Part shown: positions 16,500-24,428 of the stretch, piece by piece
How positions within the stretch are numbered: position 1 is the first letter of the stretch
Layout of the letters: each line of letters opens with the position of its first letter
DNA from: Oscillospiraceae bacterium
GTDB taxonomy: Bacteria > Bacillota > Clostridia > Oscillospirales > Ruminococcaceae
Assembly (NCBI GenBank): GCA_017472965.1
Contig: JAFUNR010000058.1
Coordinates: 1 to 32,533 of the forward strand
Direction: 5' to 3'
Length of the DNA: 32,533 nt
Translations under genes and position numbers: made by a program
Notes under the pieces: model-generated
Told to the model about the DNA's origin: nothing
Databases searched by the model: none
What the model saw: the letters and a program-made list of their open reading frames with translations, nothing else

Positions 16500-17945
16500 A
16501 TGCGCAAAGCGCTGATCCTGCTTCTGGTGCTGGCCGTGCTGGCCGCCGGCGGCATCACGGCAGCCGCCCTGCAGCTGAACAACAGTGCCGATGCGGTTCT
16601 GCTGCAGCAGCAGACCCTGTACGGCGATGCCGCTGCGGCGGCGGGGCTGCATATTGACAGCAGTCTGCACAGCGGCCGCCGGCTTTTCTGGCAGCTGAGC
16701 TTCCCCGTGACGGAAAACCCCGGCGCCACCGTAGAAATGCGGCAGCACCTGCTGCCGCAGGATATCAGCGGTCCCTCCACCCACCGGCACAGCGGTGTCA
16801 GCATAGGCGCCTACGCACGGGGCGGATCCTCCACCAGTGGTGATTTCGAAGAAAACGGCTGGCTGGATGTGGGCGAACCGTTCCAGACACTGACACCTGC
16901 CTTTGCCGATGTGGCCGCCCGCACTCCGAGCGGCGAACAGCACACCGAGACCGTGCGGCTGCGGGACTACTTTGAATACTATCTGCTTTCGGTGGATGTG
17001 GATATCTCCGGGTCGGGACTTTTTCTTCTGCCCGACGGCAGCGAGCCCACCCCTGCGGCGCTGAGCGCCGCTTTTGCGGCGTATTTCCGCATTCCCGTGC
17101 TGGAGGATAACGCCGTGGAGATCACGGTGGGGCGGGATGCAGCCGGCCGTGTGCAGGAGCTGCAGATCAATGATCCCGAAGGAAGCGGACCGGAGCTTTT
17201 CGGCCCCGGTGCGGTGACGGAGAATGCCGTCTATTTTGCACTGCGCACCGACAGCCGACTGGATCTGAGCCTGCTGCCGGACGGTACCGGTATTTTCTGC
17301 CTGCCCTATGAAATGAGCACCGCCCCGTCGTCCAACCGGCCGCTGCCGGTGATCCACCCCGAGCAGTTGTCCTGTGTTTATCCGCTGCCGCAGGATACTG
17401 TCATCGCAGATATGCGCCTGACCGACGGGGGCACGCTGCTGCTTTTCACCCTGCAGGACGGCAGTCTCCGGCTGGACGAGCTGGCGCTGCCGGCTGCCGC
17501 CGGTCAGCCGCTGCGCAGACTTTACCGGCTGGAGCTTCTGCCGGCGGAGGATCCTTATGCCTTCCGGGCGGCGGTGCTTTTTGAGGATTGCCTGCTGGTG
17601 TTTAACACGCAGAACGAAATGCTTTTGCTGCAGCGGGATACCGACAACGCCTTCCAGCCGGTACTGTGCACCGATATCACCGCTGCAGTGGATGCCGGTC
17701 TTGCCCTGCCCTACGGTCATGATGCCGTATTCGCATGGGATGGCGAACGGCTTGCAGCGGTCCAGTACCGCGCATGGACAGGCGCAGAGGGCTGCTGTGA
17801 TATCTATGCCGCCGTCTTTGATGCCGGCGGCCTGCGGTATGCCGGGCTGATCACCTCCACTTTAAGCCGCAACCGCGGTGCGGACAGCGACGGTCAGGTG
17901 CGGCCCGTGGATGCCGCCCCGCTGTCGGCCCGCTGGCTCCCGTGA
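16500..17945 (+). CDS. Membrane-anchored extracytoplasmic protein of the ABC operon, unknown function
   Basis: 481 residues. Residues 3-25 form a hydrophobic N-terminal anchor or signal (KALILLLVLAVLAAGGITAA); the rest is hydrophilic and rich in beta-prone stretches, so it should lie outside the membrane. A weak repeated strand-turn pattern in the C-terminal half (LLLFTLQDGSLRLDEL, CLLVFNTQNEMLLLQRD, AVFAWDGERLAAVQY) suggests a beta-propeller-like domain. No catalytic motif or family is recognised. It starts five bases after the ATPase stop, so it is the last gene of the repressor-ABC operon and probably works with the transporter as a sensor or substrate-handling partner. That is inference. 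Confidence 0.8.
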   Translation: MRKALILLLVLAVLAAGGITAAALQLNNSADAVLLQQQTLYGDAAAAAGLHIDSSLHSGRRLFWQLSFPVTENPGATVEMRQHLLPQDISGPSTHRHSGVSIGAYARGGSSTSGDFEENGWLDVGEPFQTLTPAFADVAARTPSGEQHTETVRLRDYFEYYLLSVDVDISGSGLFLLPDGSEPTPAALSAAFAAYFRIPVLEDNAVEITVGRDAAGRVQELQINDPEGSGPELFGPGAVTENAVYFALRTDSRLDLSLLPDGTGIFCLPYEMSTAPSSNRPLPVIHPEQLSCVYPLPQDTVIADMRLTDGGTLLLFTLQDGSLRLDELALPAAAGQPLRRLYRLELLPAEDPYAFRAAVLFEDCLLVFNTQNEMLLLQRDTDNAFQPVLCTDITAAVDAGLALPYGHDAVFAWDGERLAAVQYRAWTGAEGCCDIYAAVFDAGGLRYAGLITSTLSRNRGADSDGQVRPVDAAPLSARWLP

Positions 17946-17971
17946 TCCCGCCGCTTTTGCCGCAATATCTG

Positions 17972-18125
17972 CACAAACAGAAAAGCGCCCCCGGCAGAGG
18001 GCGCTTTTCTGTTCAGAAAGAAAGGACCGGTATATGAAATAGAGAAGCAGTTGTACTCATATGCAAAACAACCGGGCATCGCCCGCCGTTTGCTGCGAAA
18101 ACGCCTTGCGGAAACGTTTTCAGCA
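17972..18125 (-). ncRNA. Candidate structured small RNA
   Basis: A complete transcription unit without a convincing reading frame. On the minus strand a promoter (18158-18131) would start RNA near 18125. The RNA begins with a long hairpin (18125-18091, stem TGCTG-AAAACG / CGTTTT-CG-CAGCA with an inner CC-GCAA-GG tetraloop). A second hairpin CGGGC-GAT-GCCCG follows (18085-18073), then a weaker ATATGA/TCATAT pairing, ending at the perfect 14-bp terminator (18012-17977). The only open frame, 15 codons from 18062, has no ribosome binding site. No known RNA family is recognised. Confidence 0.5.
17977..18012. terminator. Bidirectional terminator
   Basis: Perfect 14-bp arms ACAGAAAAGCGCCC (17977-17990) and GGGCGCTTTTCTGT (17999-18012) around an eight-base loop. 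It ends the ABC operon on the plus strand and can end the candidate small RNA on the minus strand. Confidence 0.9.
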
Positions 18126-18130
18126 CCCTT

Positions 18131-18158
18131 ATTATACCAAATTTCCCAGCAAAATCAA
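18131..18158 (-). promoter_or_regulatory. Promoter of the candidate small RNA
   Basis: Minus strand TTGATT (18158-18153), 16-base spacer, TATAAT (18136-18131). No coding gene lies downstream on that strand before the terminator, which is what points to an RNA gene. Confidence 0.6.
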
Positions 18159-18345
18159 CAATCATTCCGCAATAACTTTGGTAGTTATTCCAATGCGTTT
18201 TTGTACATCTTCCATAAAAGCGTGAAAATCTTTACAAAAATGTCCTTCCGTCAAAGACAAAATCTTTCTTTTTCCGCAGTGCGGCCACTCTTTTGCTTCA
18301 TTTGATAAAAGATTGACAAATTTCCGAAAAAGATGGGCCACCCCC

Positions 18346-18374
18346 TTGATAAACGCAGAAAAAACAAGTATAAT
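18346..18374 (+). promoter_or_regulatory. Promoter of the scaffold-GGGtGRT operon
   Basis: TTGATA (18346-18351), 17-base spacer, TATAAT (18369-18374), 42 bases before the ATG. A second TTGACA at 18313-18318 has no partner at the right distance. Confidence 0.75.
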
Positions 18375-18416
18375 AAGCTGGGTACCAATGATATTATTAA
18401 CAAAGGAGAGATCATC

Positions 18417-19109
18417 ATGAATTATTCTCATGAAGTCGAGCGTATGTGCCCGCTGACCAAGGGTCCCCACCATGGTCCGGCTCCCATCCCCGAAGAGGGC
18501 CGCTGGGTAAAAGCATACCAGATTTCCGACATTTCCGGCCTGACCCACGGTGTGGGTTGGTGCGCTCCCCAGCAGGGCACCTGCAAGCTGACGCTGAACG
18601 TGAAGAACGGCATCATCGAAGAGGCTCTGGTGGAGACCATCGGCTGCTCCGGCATGACCCACTCTGCCGCTATGGCCGGCGAGATCCTGCCCGGCAAGAC
18701 CCTGCTGGAGGCTCTGAACACCGACCTGGTGTGCGATGCCATCAATGTGGCCATGCGTGAGCTGTTCCTGCAGATCGTCTACGGCCGCAGCCAGACCGCT
18801 TTCTCCGAGGACGGCCTGCCCGTGGGCGCCGGTCTGGAGGATCTGGGCAAGGGTCTGCGTTCCATGACCGGCACCATCTTCTCCACCAAGGCGAAGGGCG
18901 TCCGTTATCTGGAGCTGACCGAAGGCTACATCACCAAGCTGGCCGTCGATGAGAACAACGAGGTCATCGGCTATCAGTTCGTCCGTCTGGGCAAGATGAT
19001 GGAGGCCATCCGTCACGGCAAGGATCCGAAGGAAGCTTACGAGAGCAACATCGGCACCTACGGCCGTTTCGCTGACGCCGCCAAGTACATCGATCCCCGT
19101 GAAGAATAA
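18417..19109 (+). CDS. IscU/NifU-like iron-sulfur scaffold protein
   Basis: 230 residues. The segment IGCSGMTHSAAMAGEILPGK (about 75-94) and the later VCDAINVAMRELFLQIVYG (105-123) match the second and third cysteine regions of IscU-type scaffolds (GCGSAIASSS and HC-S-x-LA). Candidate cluster ligands are Cys49 or Cys56, Cys77 and Cys106; an extra Cys11 lies at the N-terminus. It is longer than IscU (about 130), with an N-terminal extension and a C-terminal domain of roughly 90 residues. No NifS/IscS desulfurase is adjacent. It is paired, 18 bases apart, with the GGGtGRT gene. ATG at 18417 has AAAGGAG nine bases upstream. Codon use is highly biased to favoured codons, which suggests high expression. 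Confidence 0.85.
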   Translation: MNYSHEVERMCPLTKGPHHGPAPIPEEGRWVKAYQISDISGLTHGVGWCAPQQGTCKLTLNVKNGIIEEALVETIGCSGMTHSAAMAGEILPGKTLLEALNTDLVCDAINVAMRELFLQIVYGRSQTAFSEDGLPVGAGLEDLGKGLRSMTGTIFSTKAKGVRYLELTEGYITKLAVDENNEVIGYQFVRLGKMMEAIRHGKDPKEAYESNIGTYGRFADAAKYIDPREE

Positions 19110-19127
19110 GAAAGGAGGAGTTTAACA

Positions 19128-20126
19128 ATGGCTAAGTTTGAATCTATGGATCGCCGTATGCCGAAGATCGAGGCATGCCTGAAGGCCAACGGTCTGGAGT
19201 CTCTGGACGCCTGCCGCGATATGCTCCTCGAGAAGGGCATCGACTGCGAGAACATCGTCAAGGGCATTCAGCCCATCTGCTTCGAGAATGCCGTCTGGGC
19301 TTACACTCTGGGCACCGCCATCGCTGTGAAGCGCGGCCTGAAGAGCGCCTCTGAGTGCGCCGCCGCCATCGGCGAGGGTCTGGAAGCTTTCACCATCCCC
19401 GGCTCTGTCGCCGAGCAGCGCGCCGTTGGTCTGGGCCACGGCAACCTGGGCGCCATGCTGCTGGATGACGAGACCAAGTGCTTCGCCTTCCTGGCCGGCC
19501 ACGAGTCCTTCGCCGCCGCCGAGGGCGCCATCGGTATCGCCCGCACCGCCAACAAGGCCCGCAAGACCCCGCTGCGTGTTATCCTGAACGGTCTGGGCAA
19601 GGATGCCGCCTATATCATCAGCCGTATCAACGGCTTCACCTATGTGGAGACCGATTACGATTTCGCCACCGGCGAGCTGAAGGTCGTGCGCGAGAAGGCC
19701 TTCTCCAACGGCGAGCGTGCCGCTGTCAAGTGCTACGGCGCCAACGACGTTCTGGAAGGCATTGCCATCATGAAGAAGGAGGCTGTCGAGGTCTCCATCA
19801 CCGGCAACTCCACCAACCCCACCCGCTTCCAGCATCCGGTCGCCGGCTCCTACAAGAAGTGGGCGCTGGAGAACGGCAAGAAGTACTTCTCCGTCGCTTC
19901 CGGCGGCGGCACCGGCCGTACCCTGCATCCCGATAACGTGGCCGCCGGCCCTGCCAGCTACGGCATGACCGACACCATGGGCCGTATGCACGGCGATGCC
20001 CAGTTCGCAGGTTCCAGCTCCGTTCCCGCCCACGTTGAGATGATGGGCCTGATCGGCGCCGGCAACAACCCCATGGTCGGCATGACCGTGGCCTGCGCCG
20101 TGGCCGCTTCTCAGGTCAACGCCTGA
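19128..20126 (+). CDS. GGGtGRT-family protein of unknown function
   Basis: 332 residues with the motif that names the family: GGGTGRT at 259-265, followed by LHPDN. Other conserved-looking stretches are CFENAVWAYTLGTAIAVKRG (about 52-71), GLGHGNLGAMLL, the ISRINGFTYVETDYDFATGE region and a small-residue-rich C-terminus (AGNNPMVGMTVACAVAAS). No membrane segment or signal is seen, so it should be cytoplasmic. In Clostridia this family is commonly encoded directly after an IscU/NifU-like scaffold, as here, so a joint role in iron-sulfur or metal handling is likely but not described to my knowledge. RBS AAAGGAGG precedes the ATG. Its last codons are the target duplicated at both ends of the downstream island. 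Confidence 0.9.
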   Translation: MAKFESMDRRMPKIEACLKANGLESLDACRDMLLEKGIDCENIVKGIQPICFENAVWAYTLGTAIAVKRGLKSASECAAAIGEGLEAFTIPGSVAEQRAVGLGHGNLGAMLLDDETKCFAFLAGHESFAAAEGAIGIARTANKARKTPLRVILNGLGKDAAYIISRINGFTYVETDYDFATGELKVVREKAFSNGERAAVKCYGANDVLEGIAIMKKEAVEVSITGNSTNPTRFQHPVAGSYKKWALENGKKYFSVASGGGTGRTLHPDNVAAGPASYGMTDTMGRMHGDAQFAGSSSVPAHVEMMGLIGAGNNPMVGMTVACAVAASQVNA

Positions 20127-20138
20127 GCGTAAAGCCTC
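20094..20138 (+). repeat. 45-bp direct repeat, copy 1 (3' end of the GGGtGRT gene)
   Basis: Covers the last codons, TGA and the following twelve bases of the GGGtGRT gene. It is identical to 24429-24473. It marks the left end of the AT-rich island and is a candidate attachment site. Confidence 0.95.
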
Positions 20139-20150
20139 TAACCGTACAAA

Positions 20151-20187
20151 AAATGCCTCTGATCATTCGATCAGGGGCATTTTTTCT
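20151..20187 (+). terminator. Terminator after the GGGtGRT gene (island-side copy)
   Basis: AAATGCCTCTGATC (20151-20164) pairs with GATCAGGGGCATTT (20169-20182) with one G-T wobble, loop ATTC, followed by T's. It has the same architecture as the terminator at 24485-24519. Confidence 0.93.
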
Positions 20188-20264
20188 CAGCCAATCAAAC
20201 AGTCCACTATATAAGACTTTTTTCAGAAATCGGAAAGTGTATTTAGCCTAAAAGCATGCAACTG

Positions 20265-20298
20265 AACGCCCATCAAGACAAAACTCTTGATGGGCGTT
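20265..20298. terminator. Hairpin downstream of the LRR gene
   Basis: Perfect 13-bp arms (20265-20277 and 20286-20298) with an eight-base loop, just after the LRR stop codon on the minus strand. Neither side has a good T-run, so termination is probable only from position. Confidence 0.6.
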
Positions 20299-20304
20299 TG
20301 AAAG

Positions 20305-23300
20305 TTAGTATTCATATACATAGCAGAAAGTAATATTATTTGGTTGAGAACCCGACTGTCCTTCAAGGGAAAATTCATCCTCGCTACCCAATACATAAAT
20401 CGTAATCGAAGAATCGCACCCTTCAAACGCGTACCACGAAAGCTCTTTAATGCTTGGCGTAATAACTACATCAGTTAGGTCATAGGCATCAATGAATGCA
20501 TACTTACCTATCGAAGTAATTCCATCATAAATATTTACTGTATGGTAGGCCAAATCACTCCATCCCGGAAAATTGTCATCATAGATTCCGACGCCATCGT
20601 CGAAATCAGGCATATCACCCGATCCAAAAATGATCAACATTCCTTCATTATCCAAAGCCCACTCGATACCTTCGTTTACACTACCCGAAGCAACGGTTAC
20701 TGTTTCAAAGGTAAACACCGCATTATCGAGGCCATTGTTTCGGTAACCAATAGAAATCAGGTTCCACTGCTCCCTAGACCCGGCATAATTAATCTCTATG
20801 ATGTTATCATCATCTGTAAAAAATGCTTCGGTTCCAATTTCCATCACAGTAGAAGGAATTGTAACTTTAGAAAGGTTAAAGCAACGAGCAAATGCATCAT
20901 CAGGAATAATATATAACCCTTCGGCAAGTGCTATGCTTGTAAGACTTTCGCACCCGCAGAATACATTACGTCCCATGGTGGTAACACCGTTAACCATCAC
21001 GCGATCTAACGATTCGCACCAGCCAAACGCCCAATTCCCCAATCCAGTTACAGTATCAGGGATATTTATGTACCTAAGATTGGAGCACCAATTAAAGCAG
21101 TATTGATCAATGTTTTGCAGAGAAGATCTTTCCGCAATCGCAACAGCCAACAAATTCTTGCACTCACTAAATGCGTATTCTCCAAGTACCGCTACAGTTC
21201 CCGCAATCTTTACTGATTGCAGATTTGTCAAACCGTCAAATGCATACGAACCTACACTCGTAACACCATCAGAAATAACAAGATACTTTACGCTGCTAGC
21301 ATACTCATCCCATGGTGCATCATTTGTTTCGGTCCAATCGGGCATTGTGCCTGTTCCGTTAATTGTAAGGATTCCGTCAGCATATAGCGTCCACGAAATA
21401 TTAGTGGAAGCAATCGTGCCGGTATGAAGGATTGATGCATTACTTTGTCCAGCATTAATCGTGCCACCAATAAGAGTATTGTTAGGATCGAAAATTGCAG
21501 TAGCATTCCACTGCTGCTCGGAACCTGCATAATGGATAGTTTTATACTGTCCGCCCAATCCGTTATGTCCAGCAATAGCGGCCACACTTTCAGGAATAGT
21601 TATCTCGGCGTAATCAATGGAAGCAAGATTTCCAAGTCCTAAATATGTAACACCTTCACCAATCTCCACCTCAGTTATGCTTTCTCTATAGCCATACCAC
21701 GGTCCATCACTAGCCGCAGAATAATTAGGCATCGCGCCTGTTCCTTCAAACCTCAGCAGTCCGTTATTTAACAGCGTCCATGTGATAGTATCGGTTATAG
21801 CTCCTGAATCCACAACAGCCATACTCGTAGAATTCTTTTTCAGTACTGCCTGCGAAGGAACTGTTTGGTCAATTACAGTGTACGTGCTGCCATTAGCTTC
21901 GCATAGATAGCTGTCAGGAAGATCTATGCTAATATCTCCCATAATTTTAGGTGTTACTATAGTTTGCAAATTATTGCATCCATATAATATACCGGTCGTA
22001 TCTCCTATGCTGACTGTATTGAAGCTACTTAGGTTCAGTGCTTTGAGAGATGTGCAATTTCGGAACATTCCGCTCATATCCTTAACAGCCGCAGTATTAA
22101 AACTACCGATATCAACTGTTGTCAGCGCAAAGCACTCAGAGAACATTCCGCACATAGACTCGATCTGGCTGGTGTCAAAACTTGTAAGATCTAGTTCGGT
22201 AAGATTTATGCACTCCAAGAACATAATTTCCATAGATGTTACTTTAGCAGTATTGAAATTGCTAACATCCAATTCGGTCAAACCAGAGCAACCGGAAAAC
22301 ATACAGGTCATGTTAGTGACTTTTGAGGTATCGAATCCGCTGACATCCAGTTCTGTCAAGCCTGAACATCTGTTGAACATGCACTCCATGTTAGTAACAT
22401 TTGATGTATCGAAACTGCTAACATCTAGGTAGGTCAAGTTCGATAACTCATAGAACATGTAACTCATGTCGGTTGCCGTAGAAGTATCCAATCCGCTAAG
22501 ATCCAGCGATACAAAATCTGTTCTCTCGTTATGGCTAAACAAATTACTTACATTAGCCGATGTAATGCCAACTTTCTTTGCATCTATAGACACAAAGAAA
22601 ATCGAAGCTTGCTCTGCACTAAGTTTCGCAAAGGGAGCAGTCGGATCGATAGAAACAGTATATTTCTCACCGTCTGTTGTGTATGTTGCTACTGCAGGAA
22701 TAGCAATCCCCTTTGCAGGATATGTTGTAATATCCTCAACGACAATAGTGCTGTTTCCCGAATCCATCGAACCGGTAAAAGTCAACTCATACTCACGGGA
22801 ACCATTATTAAGTGTATAAAAAGAATATGTATTATTCTCTTTATGTTCCACATAATAGTTGGACTGTTCCGTTGGAGGCGTAGGAGCCGGCACCTCAGGA
22901 TTTGACGGCTCGGCGGACATTTCATCATTGTTACCAAAAGCCGCATCCAGCTTCACGTCCGTAGCAAACTGGAGATTAACTTTCATTTCTGTGGCCACAC
23001 CGGTATCCGCATGGAAGTTTTCCACTACATCGCCGTCCAGATAAATCCAAACCGAAATAGCATCAATGACATTTTTCACCAACGGCTTGATTTGTGCAGA
23101 ATCCGCATTCTCCCTCAGATACAGATCACCATTTTCATCAGGCGCAGCGATTCCGTATACTTCACCTGTTAGCGTGTCCACAAAGGCAACACGGATTGCT
23201 TCCTGCAGCTTCTTGTTTTCTATCGTGATATTGCTACCACTGCCCTGCACCGCTTCCCACTCATCGTAATACTCCCAATTATCCGGTGCATTTTCTTCAT

Positions 23301-23958
23301 TGTAAATACGATCTACCGCCAAAGTCTGCAACAGCAGATTTGCACCTTCCGCATTCGTGCGGAACAACAGATCAACAGAAAAAGCGTATACATCCTCCAC
23401 ATAGCTTTCTGTCAGGCTTTGAATGCCCGCCGCACGTACACCGTAGTTGGAATAGTCGGCAAACTGCGCAGCTTCGTCAGCATAGGTTGCAGCAGCACCA
23501 GAATCATCGATGATTCTGATTCTGCCGTCCGGAGAGTATTGTGCAAACTGAATTGGCGAATCCGCATCCAAAACTTGGGGAGCATCCATTGCAAGATTCA
23601 ACGCAGCAGGCTTAAGCGAAACCTGCTGCAAACCATACCGCTCATCGCTCAAATCAATAAGGTTTCCCCAATAAGAGTTCTTTTCAAACATAGACTCTAC
23701 GCCAACACTCGGGTCCTCATTGGCAGAAAAAGCAAGCGTTTCAACTCCATTGGTATTGAGCGCAATTTCCAAGTTGCCGTTTGATCCCAGAACAGTGGAT
23801 ACACTAGTTATTTCCGGAGCCCGCGATAATGATAACCACGCATATGACGCAGTAGTGAGGAGTATCGACGCAACAAGCAGCAAACTTACAGCAGCATAAA
23901 GCCGCTTTCCAACAGACTTCTGTTGAATTATAAGCTCGTGAACATATTGATTATCCAT
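20305..23958 (-). CDS. BspA-like leucine-rich-repeat surface protein
   Basis: 1217 residues. A hydrophobic N-terminal segment (about 20-40) ends in TTASYAW and could be a signal peptide (S-Y-A) or an anchor. A unique domain of about 310 residues follows, beginning in a pattern (APEITSVSTVLGSNGNLEIA) seen on other clostridial cell-surface proteins, then a Pro-rich linker (about 352-372). Residues about 484-666 are seven tandem 26-residue units of the DUF285/BspA type (consensus LDvSsFDTSnVtnM--MF). The C-terminal half holds three modules starting with WTL-GxL-GTGxMPDW/Y and followed by BspA LRR_5 repeats. No LPXTG is seen. Start ATG (23958-23956) has GGAAGG upstream; the earlier TTG at 23976 precedes that box. 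Such proteins typically bind host or bacterial surfaces; ligand unknown. Base composition differs from its neighbours. Confidence 0.93.
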   Translation of the reverse strand: MDNQYVHELIIQQKSVGKRLYAAVSLLLVASILLTTASYAWLSLSRAPEITSVSTVLGSNGNLEIALNTNGVETLAFSANEDPSVGVESMFEKNSYWGNLIDLSDERYGLQQVSLKPAALNLAMDAPQVLDADSPIQFAQYSPDGRIRIIDDSGAAATYADEAAQFADYSNYGVRAAGIQSLTESYVEDVYAFSVDLLFRTNAEGANLLLQTLAVDRIYNEENAPDNWEYYDEWEAVQGSGSNITIENKKLQEAIRVAFVDTLTGEVYGIAAPDENGDLYLRENADSAQIKPLVKNVIDAISVWIYLDGDVVENFHADTGVATEMKVNLQFATDVKLDAAFGNNDEMSAEPSNPEVPAPTPPTEQSNYYVEHKENNTYSFYTLNNGSREYELTFTGSMDSGNSTIVVEDITTYPAKGIAIPAVATYTTDGEKYTVSIDPTAPFAKLSAEQASIFFVSIDAKKVGITSANVSNLFSHNERTDFVSLDLSGLDTSTATDMSYMFYELSNLTYLDVSSFDTSNVTNMECMFNRCSGLTELDVSGFDTSKVTNMTCMFSGCSGLTELDVSNFNTAKVTSMEIMFLECINLTELDLTSFDTSQIESMCGMFSECFALTTVDIGSFNTAAVKDMSGMFRNCTSLKALNLSSFNTVSIGDTTGILYGCNNLQTIVTPKIMGDISIDLPDSYLCEANGSTYTVIDQTVPSQAVLKKNSTSMAVVDSGAITDTITWTLLNNGLLRFEGTGAMPNYSAASDGPWYGYRESITEVEIGEGVTYLGLGNLASIDYAEITIPESVAAIAGHNGLGGQYKTIHYAGSEQQWNATAIFDPNNTLIGGTINAGQSNASILHTGTIASTNISWTLYADGILTINGTGTMPDWTETNDAPWDEYASSVKYLVISDGVTSVGSYAFDGLTNLQSVKIAGTVAVLGEYAFSECKNLLAVAIAERSSLQNIDQYCFNWCSNLRYINIPDTVTGLGNWAFGWCESLDRVMVNGVTTMGRNVFCGCESLTSIALAEGLYIIPDDAFARCFNLSKVTIPSTVMEIGTEAFFTDDDNIIEINYAGSREQWNLISIGYRNNGLDNAVFTFETVTVASGSVNEGIEWALDNEGMLIIFGSGDMPDFDDGVGIYDDNFPGWSDLAYHTVNIYDGITSIGKYAFIDAYDLTDVVITPSIKELSWYAFEGCDSSITIYVLGSEDEFSLEGQSGSQPNNITFCYVYEY

Positions 23959-23999
23959 GCAATCACCTTCCGCCAATATATGGAACTATTCTTCCTATA

Positions 24000-24028
24000 A
24001 TTATAGAGTTGTTCTTCCTGTTTGTCAA
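24000..24028 (-). promoter_or_regulatory. Promoter of the LRR gene with palindromic surroundings
   Basis: Minus strand perfect TTGACA (24028-24023), 17-base spacer, perfect TATAAT (24005-24000). TTCTTCC occurs twice in direct orientation on the plus strand (near 23989 and 24012) and a GAATTATAATTC palindrome lies just upstream. These are likely sites for the XRE regulator encoded divergently. Confidence 0.8.
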
Positions 24029-24077
24029 CGAATACTAGAATTATAATTCCTATATAACGGACGAGAGGGGAAGAAAG

Positions 24078-24407
24078 ATGCTGATTTTCGATTTGCACTC
24101 GATTGGAAACAAACTGCTGACGATTCGCAAACATACAGGTATGACACAGGCAGAGGTTGCAGAAGCCGCAGGGTTATCCGATCGGACATACGCGGACATT
24201 GAGCGCGGCACTGTAAATATGAGGACGGAAACCATTTTGCGCATCTGTAATGTTCTTCACATCACCCCTGACGAAATTCTGACGGAAGACAGCACCTCCC
24301 TGACGGTTCGGCAGACAGAGCTTTGGGAACGTTTGAATACCTGTACGCCAAAGGAAAAAGATACCGCTCTGCAAATTCTTTCCGTCTACCTGAAGTCACT
24401 GGATTAA
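24078..24407 (+). CDS. XRE-family transcriptional regulator
   Basis: 109 residues. A helix-turn-helix of the Cro/C1 type occupies about 11-65: IGNKLLTIRKHTGMTQAEVA, AGLSDRTYADIERGTVNM and ILRICNVLHITPDEIL. The C-terminal 40 residues are helical and probably dimerise. It is divergent from the LRR gene over a 119-base region rich in palindromes and is the only regulator in the island, so it likely controls the LRR gene and itself. RBS GAGGGG lies before the ATG. The target is inferred from position. Confidence 0.9.
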   Translation: MLIFDLHSIGNKLLTIRKHTGMTQAEVAEAAGLSDRTYADIERGTVNMRTETILRICNVLHITPDEILTEDSTSLTVRQTELWERLNTCTPKEKDTALQILSVYLKSLD

Positions 24408-24428
24408 ATAAAAACAATCTATAACATT

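Larger units (their letters stand above)
17946..18416. other. Intergenic region between the ABC operon and the scaffold gene, no protein gene seen
   Basis: This 471-base stretch holds a shared terminator (17977-18012), the candidate minus-strand RNA and its promoter, an AATAACT/AGTTATT palindrome (18171-18189), an AT-rich block with nothing recognised (18190-18340), and the promoter of the scaffold gene. Short plus-strand frames lack Shine-Dalgarno sites. Confidence 0.6.
20139..24428. mobile_element. Putative inserted island carrying a surface protein and XRE regulator
   Basis: The segment lies between two perfect 45-bp copies of the end of the GGGtGRT gene. It is visibly AT-rich and uses different codons from its neighbours. 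It contains only an LRR surface protein and a small XRE regulator. Each repeat copy is followed by a similar hairpin terminator, so excision between repeats would restore an intact gene with its terminator. This is what insertion at the 3' end of a gene produces. No integrase, transposase or relaxase is present, so mobility would need help in trans, or the structure arose by homologous recombination. Confidence 0.65.

Noticed and set aside
18051-18305. Plus-strand frame opposite the candidate small RNA
   Set aside because: Starts with TTG, has no Shine-Dalgarno box, and covers hairpins and the minus-strand promoter.
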